NCBI RefSeq assembly: GCF_001989615.1
Contig: NZ_CP019067.1
Span: forward strand, 2,294,001 to 2,358,000
DNA length: 64,000 nt
Direction: 5' to 3'
Source: Halorientalis sp. IM1011
Lineage (GTDB): Archaea > Halobacteriota > Halobacteria > Halobacteriales > Haloarculaceae
Of this stretch, positions 26,740-34,593 are shown one piece after another; the stretch's first letter is position 1; each line of letters opens with the position of its first letter. The notes below the pieces were generated by a model. It worked only from the letters and a program-made list of their open reading frames with translations, ran no database searches and was not told where the DNA came from. The translations under genes and the position numbers were made by a program.

Positions 26740-27198
26740 TCAGTCCAGAACTCCAGCGTCGTCGAGATACGCCTCGACGTAGGGGTGCAGATCGAACTCG
26801 AACGGGGGCTCGAACGTCCGTAACGAACTGTGCTGGTCGTCGGGTTCGAATTCCTCGCCGTCTGTGGGCGTCACGTGGTAGCCGATCGGGACGTAGTGCT
26901 TGCCGTCCGTATCGTCGAACTCCGACGTGTCGTAGAAGTGTTCGTAGACGCCGAGCTGGCGCTCGATCGCCACGCTACAGCCGAGTTCGGTGGTCGCGAC
27001 CCGCTCTACGGCGTCGCGCAACCCCTCGTGTTTGCGGACGGTGCCGCCGGGGACGAACCACTCGCCTTTCGCGGGTTCGTTCTCACGCTTGCCGAGGACG
27101 ACGCCGTCGTCGGTCTCGACGACGAGATCGACCGACACCAGCGGCACGTTGCTGACGATCGTCTCCCACTCGGCCGCCGGAACCGGACCGTCGCTCAT
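26740..27198 (-). CDS. NUDIX hydrolase, GDP-mannose mannosyl hydrolase-like
   Basis: 152 residues from ATG 27198. The NUDIX box reads G52-x5-E58-x7-R66-V-A-T-T-E71-L-G73, with RV in place of the canonical RE. That variant is typical of the GDP-mannose mannosyl hydrolase (GDPMH) subgroup, where one glutamate is replaced. Such enzymes hydrolyse GDP-mannose to GDP and mannose. The neighbours give no clue. Substrate specificity is inferred only from the box variant. Longer in-frame starts cross a divergent promoter. Confidence 0.78.
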   Translation of the reverse strand: MSDGPVPAAEWETIVSNVPLVSVDLVVETDDGVVLGKRENEPAKGEWFVPGGTVRKHEGLRDAVERVATTELGCSVAIERQLGVYEHFYDTSEFDDTDGKHYVPIGYHVTPTDGEEFEPDDQHSSLRTFEPPFEFDLHPYVEAYLDDAGVLD

Positions 27199-27319
27199 AC
27201 TGCCGCTGGCGGGCCGGTCCCCTTTTCTGTTGCCATCCACGCCGACACACGAACGACCGTGATAATTATAGACCGTGATGTTTATGTACGTCCCTCTCTC
27301 AGGATGTGTTGAAGACAAA

Positions 27320-27475
27320 ATGACCGAACGGCCTCAGATCGAAACGACGGCTCCGCTCGTTCCCGAGATGCCCAAAAAGCGTGTCCGCACCGACGGTGGT
27401 CGCGCGGCACCGAAAGCGTCCGGTAACGAGAGTGTAGACGAGGCCGACGCGCCGCTCGTTCCCGATCTCTCCTGA
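27320..27475 (+). CDS. small hypothetical protein with two APLVP repeats
   Basis: 51 residues, MTERPQIETTAPLVPEM... ending DAPLVPDLS. The APLVP-[ED] motif occurs twice, near residues 11 and 45, around a basic middle (MPKKRVRTDGGR). A TATA-like GTTTATGT about 40 bp upstream could drive it. It is short and unrecognised, so its coding nature is uncertain; the internal repeat and an intact frame are the main support. Confidence 0.4.
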   Translation: MTERPQIETTAPLVPEMPKKRVRTDGGRAAPKASGNESVDEADAPLVPDLS

Positions 27476-27524
27476 TCGGCGCGGTCACTTTTCCAGCTAA
27501 TCGAACCGAGCAGCCACAGCCCTG

Positions 27525-28037
27525 TCACCCGTCGATATCGACGAATTCGATCTCGTCGGTCTCGGTGTCGAGAACGGCGATACTCCGGTGTTCGTCGGGG
27601 ACGGTGGGGAAGTGGGCGCCGGGGTTGACGACGGTCGTGTCGCCGACGGAACGCTTTTCGGCGACGTGGAAGTGCCCGTAGCAGACGTAGTCGTAGTCGC
27701 CGGACTCGGCGCGGTCGGTGACGGTCTCGATGCCCTGGTCGCCGTGGAGGACGTGGACCGAGGTGCCGTCGAAGGTGAGGTCGGCCTCGCGGCCGTGGAG
27801 GTGGCTCCCCTCGCTGAAGCCGTCGATGGTCGCTTCCAGTCCCTCGCGCTCGCCGTCGTTGTTTCCGAGGACGCCGTGGATGTCGAAGCCGTGGCCCTCG
27901 AAGGCCGCGAGGAGCGGCGGCGCGATGAAGTCGCCGCAGTGGACGAGGGTGTCGATCCCGCGGTCGTCGAGGACGGCGGCGATGGCCTCGGCGGCGCTGT
28001 AGTTGTCGTGCGTGTCGGAGACGATTCCCACCTGCAT
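27525..28037 (-). CDS. YfcE/MJ0936-type metallophosphoesterase
   Basis: 170 residues from ATG 28037, starting MQVGIVSDTHDN. Metal-binding motifs of the calcineurin-like fold occur in order: SDTHDN, VHCGDF, LGNNDGE, VLHGDQG and YGHFHVAE. The archaeal prototype MJ0936 hydrolyses phosphodiesters in vitro. Longer in-frame starts overlap the divergent ABC ATPase gene and are rejected. Cytosolic; the physiological substrate is unknown. Confidence 0.88.
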   Translation of the reverse strand: MQVGIVSDTHDNYSAAEAIAAVLDDRGIDTLVHCGDFIAPPLLAAFEGHGFDIHGVLGNNDGEREGLEATIDGFSEGSHLHGREADLTFDGTSVHVLHGDQGIETVTDRAESGDYDYVCYGHFHVAEKRSVGDTTVVNPGAHFPTVPDEHRSIAVLDTETDEIEFVDIDG

Positions 28038-28139
28038 GTGTCGGGCGTCGACCGGCCGGACAATGAAGGTTTTCAGGGTCGGAAAACGCGACACTACCTT
28101 CATACGTTCGCCGTCGGGAGTGTTCGACGACTGGTCCCC

Positions 28140-28931
28140 ATGACAGCGATCGAAACGACCGACCTCACGAAACGCTACGGATCGACGACTGCGGTCGCAG
28201 ACCTGAACCTCGAAGTCCCCGAGGGCGTCGTCTACGGCTTCCTCGGCCCGAACGGAGCGGGAAAGACGACGACGATGCGAATGCTCACGTCGCTGACCCG
28301 CCCGTCGAGCGGCAACGCACGCGTCGCTGGCGTCCCGGTCGACGACCGCGATCGACTCATCGATCACATCGGCTACCTCCCCGAGGAACCGCCGCTGTAC
28401 AACGAGTTGACGGCGCGCGAGCAGTTGAGCTACATCGCCGGACTGCGCGATCTCCCGGAGGAACGGACGCGGGAACGGGTCGAGGATTATCTCGAACGGC
28501 TGGACCTCGCCGAGGACGCCGACCGGCGCATCGACACCTACTCGAAGGGGATGCGGCAGAAGACGGCGTTCGTCCAGTCGCTGCTACACGATCCCGACGT
28601 GCTCTTTCTGGACGAACCGACGAGCGGCCTCGATCCGCGGGCCGCCCGGACGATCCGGGACATGATCGACGGCCTCGCCGACGAGGGCGCTACGATCTTC
28701 CTGTCGACGCACATCCTGCCGGTCGTCGACGAACACGCAGACACCGTCGGCGTCCTCTCGGACGGCGAACTCGTCGCCGAGGGGCCGCCAGCGGACCTGA
28801 AACAGCGGGCGAAGGCCAGTGACGACGCCGGCTCCGGTCGGACGCTCGAAGAGGTGTTCCTCGACGTGACCAGCGAGGACCCTGCGACGGAGCGGAGCGA
28901 GGCGATAACGGGGGAGCGGCCGGATGCCTGA
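28140..28931 (+). CDS. ABC transporter ATP-binding protein (second system)
   Basis: 263 residues. Walker A GFLGPNGAGKTTT, a signature in the form YSKGMRQK, Walker B VLFLDEPTSGLDP and the switch His in LSTHILPVV. The C-terminal 40 residues contain the regulatory tail (EEVFLDVTSE). It overlaps the permease start by 8 bp. Together they form an ABC-2 exporter distinct from the 13-15.7 kb system. The gene starts about 100 bp from the divergent phosphoesterase. Confidence 0.92.
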   Translation: MTAIETTDLTKRYGSTTAVADLNLEVPEGVVYGFLGPNGAGKTTTMRMLTSLTRPSSGNARVAGVPVDDRDRLIDHIGYLPEEPPLYNELTAREQLSYIAGLRDLPEERTRERVEDYLERLDLAEDADRRIDTYSKGMRQKTAFVQSLLHDPDVLFLDEPTSGLDPRAARTIRDMIDGLADEGATIFLSTHILPVVDEHADTVGVLSDGELVAEGPPADLKQRAKASDDAGSGRTLEEVFLDVTSEDPATERSEAITGERPDA

Positions 28932-30669
28932 AGCGGGCTGGCCGCGACACGGACTCGCCATCGGCCGGCAGGAGTTCCGACGGACGCTCCGGGCACTCAG
29001 AGGCGACTCCGCGCGACTCGTCTTCATGGCCTTCGGCGGGCTCTTCCTCTCGATTTTCGCACTGGTCGGCACGTGGCTCGTCCTCCGGTTCGGCGGGGAA
29101 CTCGCCGCCCGGCCGCTCACGGACGGGATACGGGGTGCCGTCACGATCCAGTGGCTGTTCATGGTGTACATCTTCGCCCAGCGGGCCGGCTCGCGTCACG
29201 ACCGCCTCGACAACGAGTCGCTGCTGTTGCTGACCGTCTCGACCCGGACGGCCGTGCTGGGACTGCTCAGCGCGGACCTGTTCCGCGCCCTCTCGTACGT
29301 GGCCATCCCGGCGGCGCTGATCGGCGGGGCGTTCGTCTACGCGACGGCGTCGCCGCTGATGGTTCCGTTCTTCCTGCTCGCGGGCCTCCTGCTCGTGCTC
29401 ACCGCGCTGGTCGCCGGGTACGCGATCGGCCTGTCGACTCAGTTGCTGGTGGCGCGCGTTCGATTCGTCGCTCGCTACAAGACTGCCCTCGGCATCGCCG
29501 CCGTCGCCGCCGTCTTCGGCTGTTACTTTCTCGTGATGAACGTCGGGGACGGGGGCGTGACGGCCCTCTTGGGACTCTGGCCGCTGAGCTGGCTCGTCGA
29601 TCTGGCTGTCGTCGGCTCGCCGGTCGTGGAGTCGTCGACGCGGGCGGCCGTCGCGGCGGTCGGGAGCGTCGTCTGGATACTCGGCTGGGCGGTCCTCCTC
29701 GAACGGGTCGCGACGGCGCTGTGGTTCGGCGACACCGTCGAGAACGAAGTCGCCGAACAGAAGGCGACCGTCGACGCCGACACGGGGGACGATCCGCTGG
29801 CCGCGGCCGTGCGACCCCTCGCGCTCCCGTCGATGAGCCGTCCCGTCCTGCGCGTCGCTCAGCGGGCGGTCGTCGTCGCCCGCAGGAATCCAAGCCGGCT
29901 CTCCTTCCTCATGATCCCGGTCCTCGTCGTGGGGTCGTCGATGATCAACCTCGCCCAGAGCGGGGGGCTGTTCGCCGCGTTGCCACCAGTCCTCGCACTC
30001 TTGCTCCCCTGGCTGGCCGGCGGCACCTTCGGTCTCAACCCGTTCGGCGACGAGGGGCCGGTCCTGCCCGCGACGCTCACAGCACTGGCGTCGGGGCGGC
30101 AGTACGCGACCGGCCTCGCCGTTCCCGGACTGGTCTTCGGCCTGCCGCTGTCCGTCCTCGGTACGGTTGCAACCGGTGTCTACGGCCCCTTCGAGCCCGT
30201 CGAGGTCGCCCTCCTCCTCGCGGTGGCGGTCGTGTTCTGCCTGCTGGCGGTCACGCTCGCACCGGCGGTCGGTACGATCTTCCCGCGCTTCGATCCGATG
30301 ACGGTCGGGAGCGACCGGGAAGTCGTCCCGCCGAGTCTGAGTGCAGGGATCGTCTACTCCCTGGTGTTCGTCGTCCTCGGCGGGACCGCGGTGGGCTGTG
30401 CGCTGGCTCCTGGCGGAACCCGGGGCGTCTACGCCGTCCTCGTCGGCGGACTGCTGGCGTTCCCGTTCGCCTGGCTGGCTGGGAACGGCGTGCCGCTCGC
30501 CGACGCCGTCGCGACGTGGCTGGGCGGGGCCGGTGACGCGATCGCATCCCTTCCGGTGGCCGGCGTTCACTGGGGCGGATACGGTGTGTCGCTGGCTGTG
30601 GCACTCGCGCTCTGCTGGTGGTCCGTCCGGACCGTCTCGCGACGCTACGAGGCGTACGCTATTGAGTAG
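28924..30669 (+). CDS. large ABC-2-type permease, partner of the preceding ATPase
   Basis: 581 residues with about fourteen hydrophobic segments, roughly twice the size of a usual ABC-2 permease, consistent with an internal duplication. The N-terminus (LAIGRQEFRRTLRALRGDSARLVFMAF) and a mid-protein repeat of that theme (VLRVAQRAVVVARRNPSRLSFLMIP, about residues 308-335) mark the starts of two permease-like halves. It likely exports a substrate with the ATPase overlapping its start. Substrate not known. Confidence 0.85.
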   Translation: MPEAGWPRHGLAIGRQEFRRTLRALRGDSARLVFMAFGGLFLSIFALVGTWLVLRFGGELAARPLTDGIRGAVTIQWLFMVYIFAQRAGSRHDRLDNESLLLLTVSTRTAVLGLLSADLFRALSYVAIPAALIGGAFVYATASPLMVPFFLLAGLLLVLTALVAGYAIGLSTQLLVARVRFVARYKTALGIAAVAAVFGCYFLVMNVGDGGVTALLGLWPLSWLVDLAVVGSPVVESSTRAAVAAVGSVVWILGWAVLLERVATALWFGDTVENEVAEQKATVDADTGDDPLAAAVRPLALPSMSRPVLRVAQRAVVVARRNPSRLSFLMIPVLVVGSSMINLAQSGGLFAALPPVLALLLPWLAGGTFGLNPFGDEGPVLPATLTALASGRQYATGLAVPGLVFGLPLSVLGTVATGVYGPFEPVEVALLLAVAVVFCLLAVTLAPAVGTIFPRFDPMTVGSDREVVPPSLSAGIVYSLVFVVLGGTAVGCALAPGGTRGVYAVLVGGLLAFPFAWLAGNGVPLADAVATWLGGAGDAIASLPVAGVHWGGYGVSLAVALALCWWSVRTVSRRYEAYAIE

Positions 30670-30691
30670 GTGGCGACTCGGTTTTCGCAAC

Positions 30692-30699
30692 CGTTAAAA
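30692..30699 (+). promoter_or_regulatory. TATA-type promoter of the tRNA-Pro gene
   Basis: GTTAAAAC at about 30692-30699, preceded by CGCAACC as a BRE-like element, lies 34-41 bp upstream of the tRNA 5' end, a suitable distance for an archaeal promoter with a short leader. Confidence 0.45.
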
Positions 30700-30732
30700 C
30701 TGCCCCGTGCCATCTTCGTATTGCTACTGCAC

Positions 30733-30805
30733 GGGCCGGTGGGGTAGCTTGGTATCCTTCGGCCTTCGGGTGGCCGTAACCGCGATTCGAATTCGCGCCG
30801 GCCCA
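30733..30805 (+). tRNA. tRNA-Pro (anticodon CGG)
   Basis: 73 nt fold as a full cloverleaf. The acceptor stem GGGCCGG (30733-30739) pairs with CCGGCCC (30798-30804), with discriminator A 30805. The anticodon stem CGGCC/GGCCG (30760-30764, 30772-30776) encloses loop TTCGGGT, anticodon CGG (30767-30769), reading CCG. The T stem is CGCGA/TCGCG with loop TTCGAAT. No intron, no encoded CCA. Two partial copies of the 3' part lie downstream, so this gene was probably an integration target. Confidence 0.93.
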
Positions 30806-30831
30806 CTTTCCATTTTCTCACAGGCTAGCGA

Positions 30832-30933
30832 CGGCCTTCGGGTGGCCGTAACCGCGTTCTCGCGAGCGAAGCGAGCGAGAGCCAGCGAGACTGGAGGTCT
30901 CGCGTGATTCGAATTCGCGCCGGCCCACTTTTG
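30832..30933 (+). repeat. second partial copy of the tRNA-Pro 3' end, split by about 50 bp
   Basis: 25 bp identical to the tRNA anticodon arm and following bases (30760-30784) recur at 30832-30856. After an unrelated, hairpin-rich 50-bp insert (30857-30906) the T-arm/acceptor end (25 bp, 30785-30809) recurs at 30907-30931. The 5' half of a tRNA is absent, so it is not a gene. Its terminal A (30927) is 122 bp after that of the real tRNA. It looks like an attachment-site scar. Confidence 0.75.
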
Positions 30934-31036
30934 TGCCGCGAACAAATCCGTGAGCGGCGCACACGTGACAGGGGCGAATTCGAGCAGGGAAGTCGCAGCG
31001 CGAACGAAGTGAGCGACCGTCTTCCCGTGTTCGATG

Positions 31037-31056
31037 TTCGCGCCGGCCCACTTTTG
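31037..31056 (+). repeat. third partial copy of the tRNA-Pro 3' end
   Basis: 20 bp identical to 30914-30933 (T-stem 3' side, acceptor end and CTTTTG). Its terminal A (31050) is 123 bp after that of copy 2. Beyond the 20 bp both copies run into similar sequence with CGTGAGCGG about 22 bp later, so they share downstream flank as well. The rest of 30670-31216 has no gene that I can support. Confidence 0.7.
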
Positions 31057-31216
31057 CGCTGCCAACACACTCGTGAGCGGTGCGCGAGCGTATTCGGAGA
31101 TATCCAGCAAACGGATTCAGTCTGGAGTGTAGGGTAGCTCACTAGTGTCTGACGCCCGTCGGCGGGCCTCGTAGCAAATCACCAATTATTTCTTAATCAC
31201 TGACTCACTCCGGGTT

Positions 31217-32704
31217 ATGAAGGTAGAGACAGCGGAGAGTCAATCGTTCTCCTACGGGGAAGCTCTCCGCTATATCGCCGTCGCCGTCGGTGTGATGGGG
31301 GCGCTGTACCTCCCGGCGATCCTGCTGCCCAACACGTGGTTTCGGGTACTCACGACCGTCATGCTGGTCGCGCTGCTCGGGCTGACCGGCCGAGCACTCG
31401 TGTCGGCACTGTTTTCGTTCAAACGGCCGAAGACACCCGAACTGACGCTATCGGACGCCGAACTGCCGGAAGTCAGCGTGGTCATTCCCGCGTACAACGA
31501 GGCCGCGGTGCTGCCCGGGACGATCGAGGCGTGTCGGAACCTCGACTACCCGGCCGAGAAGCTCGAGGTCGTCCTCTGTTACGAGCGCGATTCCGTCGAC
31601 GACACGGCGGCCATCTGTGAGGAGGCTGCCGCCGACGACGAGCGGTTCGTCGCGGTCGAGCGGGACGAACCCGGCGGCGGGAAGGCCAAGGCGACGAACT
31701 ACGCCCTCCAGTACGCGACCGGCGACATCATCGCGAGCATCGACGCGGACCACCGGTTCGAGTCCGACGCGATCCGCAAGGCGGTCGCGTGGTTCGAGTC
31801 CGACGAGGACATCTGGTGTGTCAAAGGGCGGTGCTACGGGGACAACCCGCGAGACTCGATTCTGGCCCTGCACGCCACCGTCGAGCGCCACATCGCCGAG
31901 AAGGCCGACCTGTTCGCACGTGACGTCTTCGGCGGGTTCACCATCTTCGGCGGCGGGCAGGCGTTCTTCCGCGCCGAGATGTTCGAGGAACTCGGCGAGT
32001 TCGACGAGAGCGTCCTCGTCGAGGACATCGACATGTCCTCGAAGATCCACGACTTCGGCAAACAGCTCCGGGTCGATCCCTCCATCGTCACGTACGAGGA
32101 GAATCCGGGCACGATCCAGTCGTGGTGGAGCCAGCGCAAACGCTGGGCACGCGGCTGGATGCAGGTCGCCTTCCGCTACCTGTTCCGACTCCCGCGCAGT
32201 CGAAACCTGTCGACCCGCGAGCGCCTCGACGCCGTCTTCACCTTCGCCTACGCGCTCATGCCGGTGTACGTCGCCTTTACGTTCCCGCTCCTGCTGTTCG
32301 ACATGGTGCGTGACTTCGCGGTCGGAAATCCCTACACCGCGTCCATCCTCGCCGACATGGGCATCGGGGCGACCCTCGAACACGGTATTCCGACCGCGAC
32401 GTACTTCTCCGAGTTCGTCCGGAACGCGCTCTGGACCCTGCTCGCGGTCGCGCCGGCCCTCGCGGCGGGCATGGTGTTCGTCCAGGACTACCGCGACGGG
32501 TACTCCCACGACCCGCTTGAGTTCGCGGCCTCGTTCACGCTGTGGATCTACCTGGCGCTCCAGAGCGTCGTCTACGTGGTGTCCTTCCTCGACGAGGTCA
32601 TCTTCGAGCGCCCGAGCATCTACGTGACGACCGCACGGGTCAACTCCCAGGCCAAATCGGGGTCGGGCTCGAAGACGAGCGGCACCGAGACCAAGTCCGA
32701 CTGA
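31217..32704 (+). CDS. membrane-bound processive glycosyltransferase (GT2, cellulose/hyaluronan synthase-like)
   Basis: 495 residues. Two N-terminal membrane segments (about 18-68) precede a cytosolic GT2 domain: VVIPAYNEA (88-96), the nucleotide-binding DAD (D176/D178), VEDID with catalytic acid D270, and Q306-RKR-W310 (the QxxRW motif of processive enzymes). Three or four membrane segments follow in the C-terminal third. Processive GT2 enzymes polymerise and export a glycan through one membrane protein. The promoter lies just after the tRNA repeat array. The product polysaccharide is not known. Confidence 0.9.
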   Translation: MKVETAESQSFSYGEALRYIAVAVGVMGALYLPAILLPNTWFRVLTTVMLVALLGLTGRALVSALFSFKRPKTPELTLSDAELPEVSVVIPAYNEAAVLPGTIEACRNLDYPAEKLEVVLCYERDSVDDTAAICEEAAADDERFVAVERDEPGGGKAKATNYALQYATGDIIASIDADHRFESDAIRKAVAWFESDEDIWCVKGRCYGDNPRDSILALHATVERHIAEKADLFARDVFGGFTIFGGGQAFFRAEMFEELGEFDESVLVEDIDMSSKIHDFGKQLRVDPSIVTYEENPGTIQSWWSQRKRWARGWMQVAFRYLFRLPRSRNLSTRERLDAVFTFAYALMPVYVAFTFPLLLFDMVRDFAVGNPYTASILADMGIGATLEHGIPTATYFSEFVRNALWTLLAVAPALAAGMVFVQDYRDGYSHDPLEFAASFTLWIYLALQSVVYVVSFLDEVIFERPSIYVTTARVNSQAKSGSGSKTSGTETKSD

Positions 32705-32743
32705 CCGGCCGATTCTTTACCTCGCCGCCGCTGTCCCGTACGT

Positions 32744-33133
32744 ATGGGCTATCATCACGTCGATCCCGACGAGCTAGCACCGTCGTCGGACCACCCCTGT
32801 GACCGCCGATCACTGGCCGAGGTCGCCGAACTCACCCAGCTCGCGGCGGCCGTCTACGACCTCGAACCGGGCGAGGACCTCGCGACGACCTATCACTACC
32901 ACGACCAGCGTGAGGAACTGTTCTACGTCCTCGACGGTGACCTCCACGTCGAGACGCCCGACGAGGAGTTCGTTATCGGGGCCGACGAGACGTTCGTGGT
33001 CGAGCCCGAGAGTCCGATCCGACCGTACAACCCGACCGACGCCGACGCGTCCGTCCGGGTTCTCGGCGTCGGCGCGCCCAAGTTCGACATCGGGCGGCCG
33101 TACGACTCCGAGGCGGACGGTGAGGACGCGTAG
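32744..33133 (+). CDS. cupin-domain protein
   Basis: 129 residues. A single cupin barrel: TTYHYHDQREELFYVLDGDLHVETPDEE (cupin motif 1, G(X)5HXH(X)3,4E(X)6G, with H52, H54 and E59) and motif 2 around the later VEPESPIRPYNPTDAD, where the His is replaced. A metal-binding role is possible with three ligands. No enzyme family can be named. Genes on both sides are unrelated. Confidence 0.78.
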   Translation: MGYHHVDPDELAPSSDHPCDRRSLAEVAELTQLAAAVYDLEPGEDLATTYHYHDQREELFYVLDGDLHVETPDEEFVIGADETFVVEPESPIRPYNPTDADASVRVLGVGAPKFDIGRPYDSEADGEDA

Positions 33134-33241
33134 CGGTCCCGCCGGCAGTCGGCCGGAAAGAAACTCTCCCGGGGTACAAACCGACGGTCGATTGTCCGGT
33201 GTTTTACGGGTGCTTTTGCACTCTGAACTGCTGGAGACGGT

Positions 33242-33802
33242 ATGACCGACGACGCCACCCACGACGACGAGCTGGCCTGGGAGACGCTGTACGGCGAGAC
33301 GGCCTACATCTGTCCGGGGTTCGACATCCAGCGCGAGCGCGTCCGGTTGCCCGACGGCACCGAGACGGACTTCGACTACCTCTCGGACAGCGAGAGCGTC
33401 GTCGTCCTTCCCTTTACTGCAGAGGGTGAAGTGGTGGTCATCGACGAGTGGCGACAGGCGGTCAAGCGAGTCAACCGCGGGTTCCCGGCCGGCGGCGTCG
33501 AGGGCGAGGACGCCGACCTCGCGGCGACGGCCCGCCGCGAACTCGAAGAGGAGACGGGCTACGTCGCCGACGGGATCGAACACCTCACCACGATGGAACC
33601 CTCGAACGGCGTCGCAGACGCCGTGTTCCACTACTTCGTCGCCACTGACTGTGAGCCAGCGGGGGAGCAGGCACTGGACCACAACGAGTCGATCAGCGTC
33701 GAGACGACGGAGTTCGACGAGTTGCTCGGGGCGGTCGAGGACGGTGAACTCCGGGACGGTCGCACCGCATTCGGAGTCTGTTACTACGAACTGTTCGGGT
33801 AA
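33242..33802 (+). CDS. NUDIX hydrolase, ADP-ribose pyrophosphatase-like
   Basis: 186 residues. GGFPAGG-type entry followed by the NUDIX helix R99-E-L-E-E-E-T-G106 (REUXEEXGU intact); the loop before it is slightly altered from the canonical spacing. VVVIDEWRQAVKR precedes it and an acidic C-terminal region follows, as in ADP-ribose/nucleoside-diphosphate-linked hydrolases (NudF type). It likely splits ADP-ribose or a related nucleotide sugar. Substrate not determined by sequence. Confidence 0.82.
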   Translation: MTDDATHDDELAWETLYGETAYICPGFDIQRERVRLPDGTETDFDYLSDSESVVVLPFTAEGEVVVIDEWRQAVKRVNRGFPAGGVEGEDADLAATARRELEEETGYVADGIEHLTTMEPSNGVADAVFHYFVATDCEPAGEQALDHNESISVETTEFDELLGAVEDGELRDGRTAFGVCYYELFG

Positions 33803-33847
33803 GTTTGCAGTAGAAAGAGTTACTGAGTTTCGGACGTAATTTGATAT

Positions 33848-34123
33848 ATGGCGACCGCAGTGAAAGTCGACGAGGATGCGAAATCTCGTCTCGAAGAGCT
33901 ACAGGCGGAGATCAAACTCGCGACGGGCAAAAAGGTGACACAACAGACGATCCTGACTCGGTTGATCGAGGATGCCCACGAGTCAAAATCAGAATTCGTC
34001 GATTCGTTCCGTGAGACTACAGTTCCGCTCTCGGACGGGGAGATTCAGCGACTCAACGAAGCCCGGATCGAATCGGGAAAGGAAACGGACGAGGACGACA
34101 TCGACGACATCCTGTACGGATGA
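33848..34123 (+). CDS. VapB-like antitoxin of a PIN toxin
   Basis: 91 residues. The N-terminal segment KVDEDAKSRLEELQAEIKLATGKKVTQQTILTRLIED looks like a ribbon-helix-helix DNA-binding domain, and the acidic C-terminus (KETDEDDIDDILYG) would bind the toxin. Its stop overlaps the PIN start by 4 bp. It is different in kind from the AbrB-type antitoxin at 16513, so the two pairs are unrelated. Confidence 0.8.
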   Translation: MATAVKVDEDAKSRLEELQAEIKLATGKKVTQQTILTRLIEDAHESKSEFVDSFRETTVPLSDGEIQRLNEARIESGKETDEDDIDDILYG

Positions 34124-34551
34124 CTGTTTTCGTAGACACGGGTGTTCTCTACGCCGAGTTCGACGGGTCGGCGAACCGGAATGAAACGGCCGTCCGAGCC
34201 ATGGATACGGTTTATGAGGGGGAGTTCGGACAGCCGTTCACGAGTGATTACGTATACGACGAAGTCGTAACACTGACCCACAAACGAACCGGTCGCTTCG
34301 AGGCAGCACGGACCGTCGGGGAGAAGGTACGGGGCGCGAAAGACTTCCCTGACGTATACTCGTTCGCGTACGTCGATCCGACCGTCTTCGAGGCTGCAAT
34401 CGACGTGTTCGAGCGATTCGACGATCAGGGTTTGAGCTTTACCGACGCGACGACAGTTGCGCTGGTAAATCACAAAGATATCGACGCTGTGCTGAGCTTC
34501 GACGACGATTTCGATGGGCTCGTCGAACGGATCGATCCCGCTACCGTGTGA
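34120..34551 (+). CDS. PIN-domain ribonuclease toxin (VapC)
   Basis: 143 residues with all PIN acidic positions: D6 (VFVDTGVL), E48 (DEVVTLTH), D109 (SFTDATTVAL) and D128-D130 (LSFDDDF). It is the toxin of the pair whose antitoxin overlaps it by 4 bp. VapC toxins cleave specific tRNA or rRNA sites. The C-terminal end is short and canonical. The tgtA gene starts 42 bp later in the same direction, so read-through could couple them. Confidence 0.86.
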   Translation: MTVFVDTGVLYAEFDGSANRNETAVRAMDTVYEGEFGQPFTSDYVYDEVVTLTHKRTGRFEAARTVGEKVRGAKDFPDVYSFAYVDPTVFEAAIDVFERFDDQGLSFTDATTVALVNHKDIDAVLSFDDDFDGLVERIDPATV

Positions 34552-34593
34552 GGAACGCAACCCTTAGGCCCGCGCCAGCGAAAGCCGGGGCAA

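Noticed and set aside
28690-30690. A 666-codon open frame on the - strand
   Set aside because: It is antisense to the ABC ATPase and permease genes; its Arg/Asp/Gly-rich translation has no domain signatures.
30832-30933. A second tRNA gene with an intron in the T-arm
   Set aside because: The acceptor 5' side and D-arm are missing, so no cloverleaf can form.
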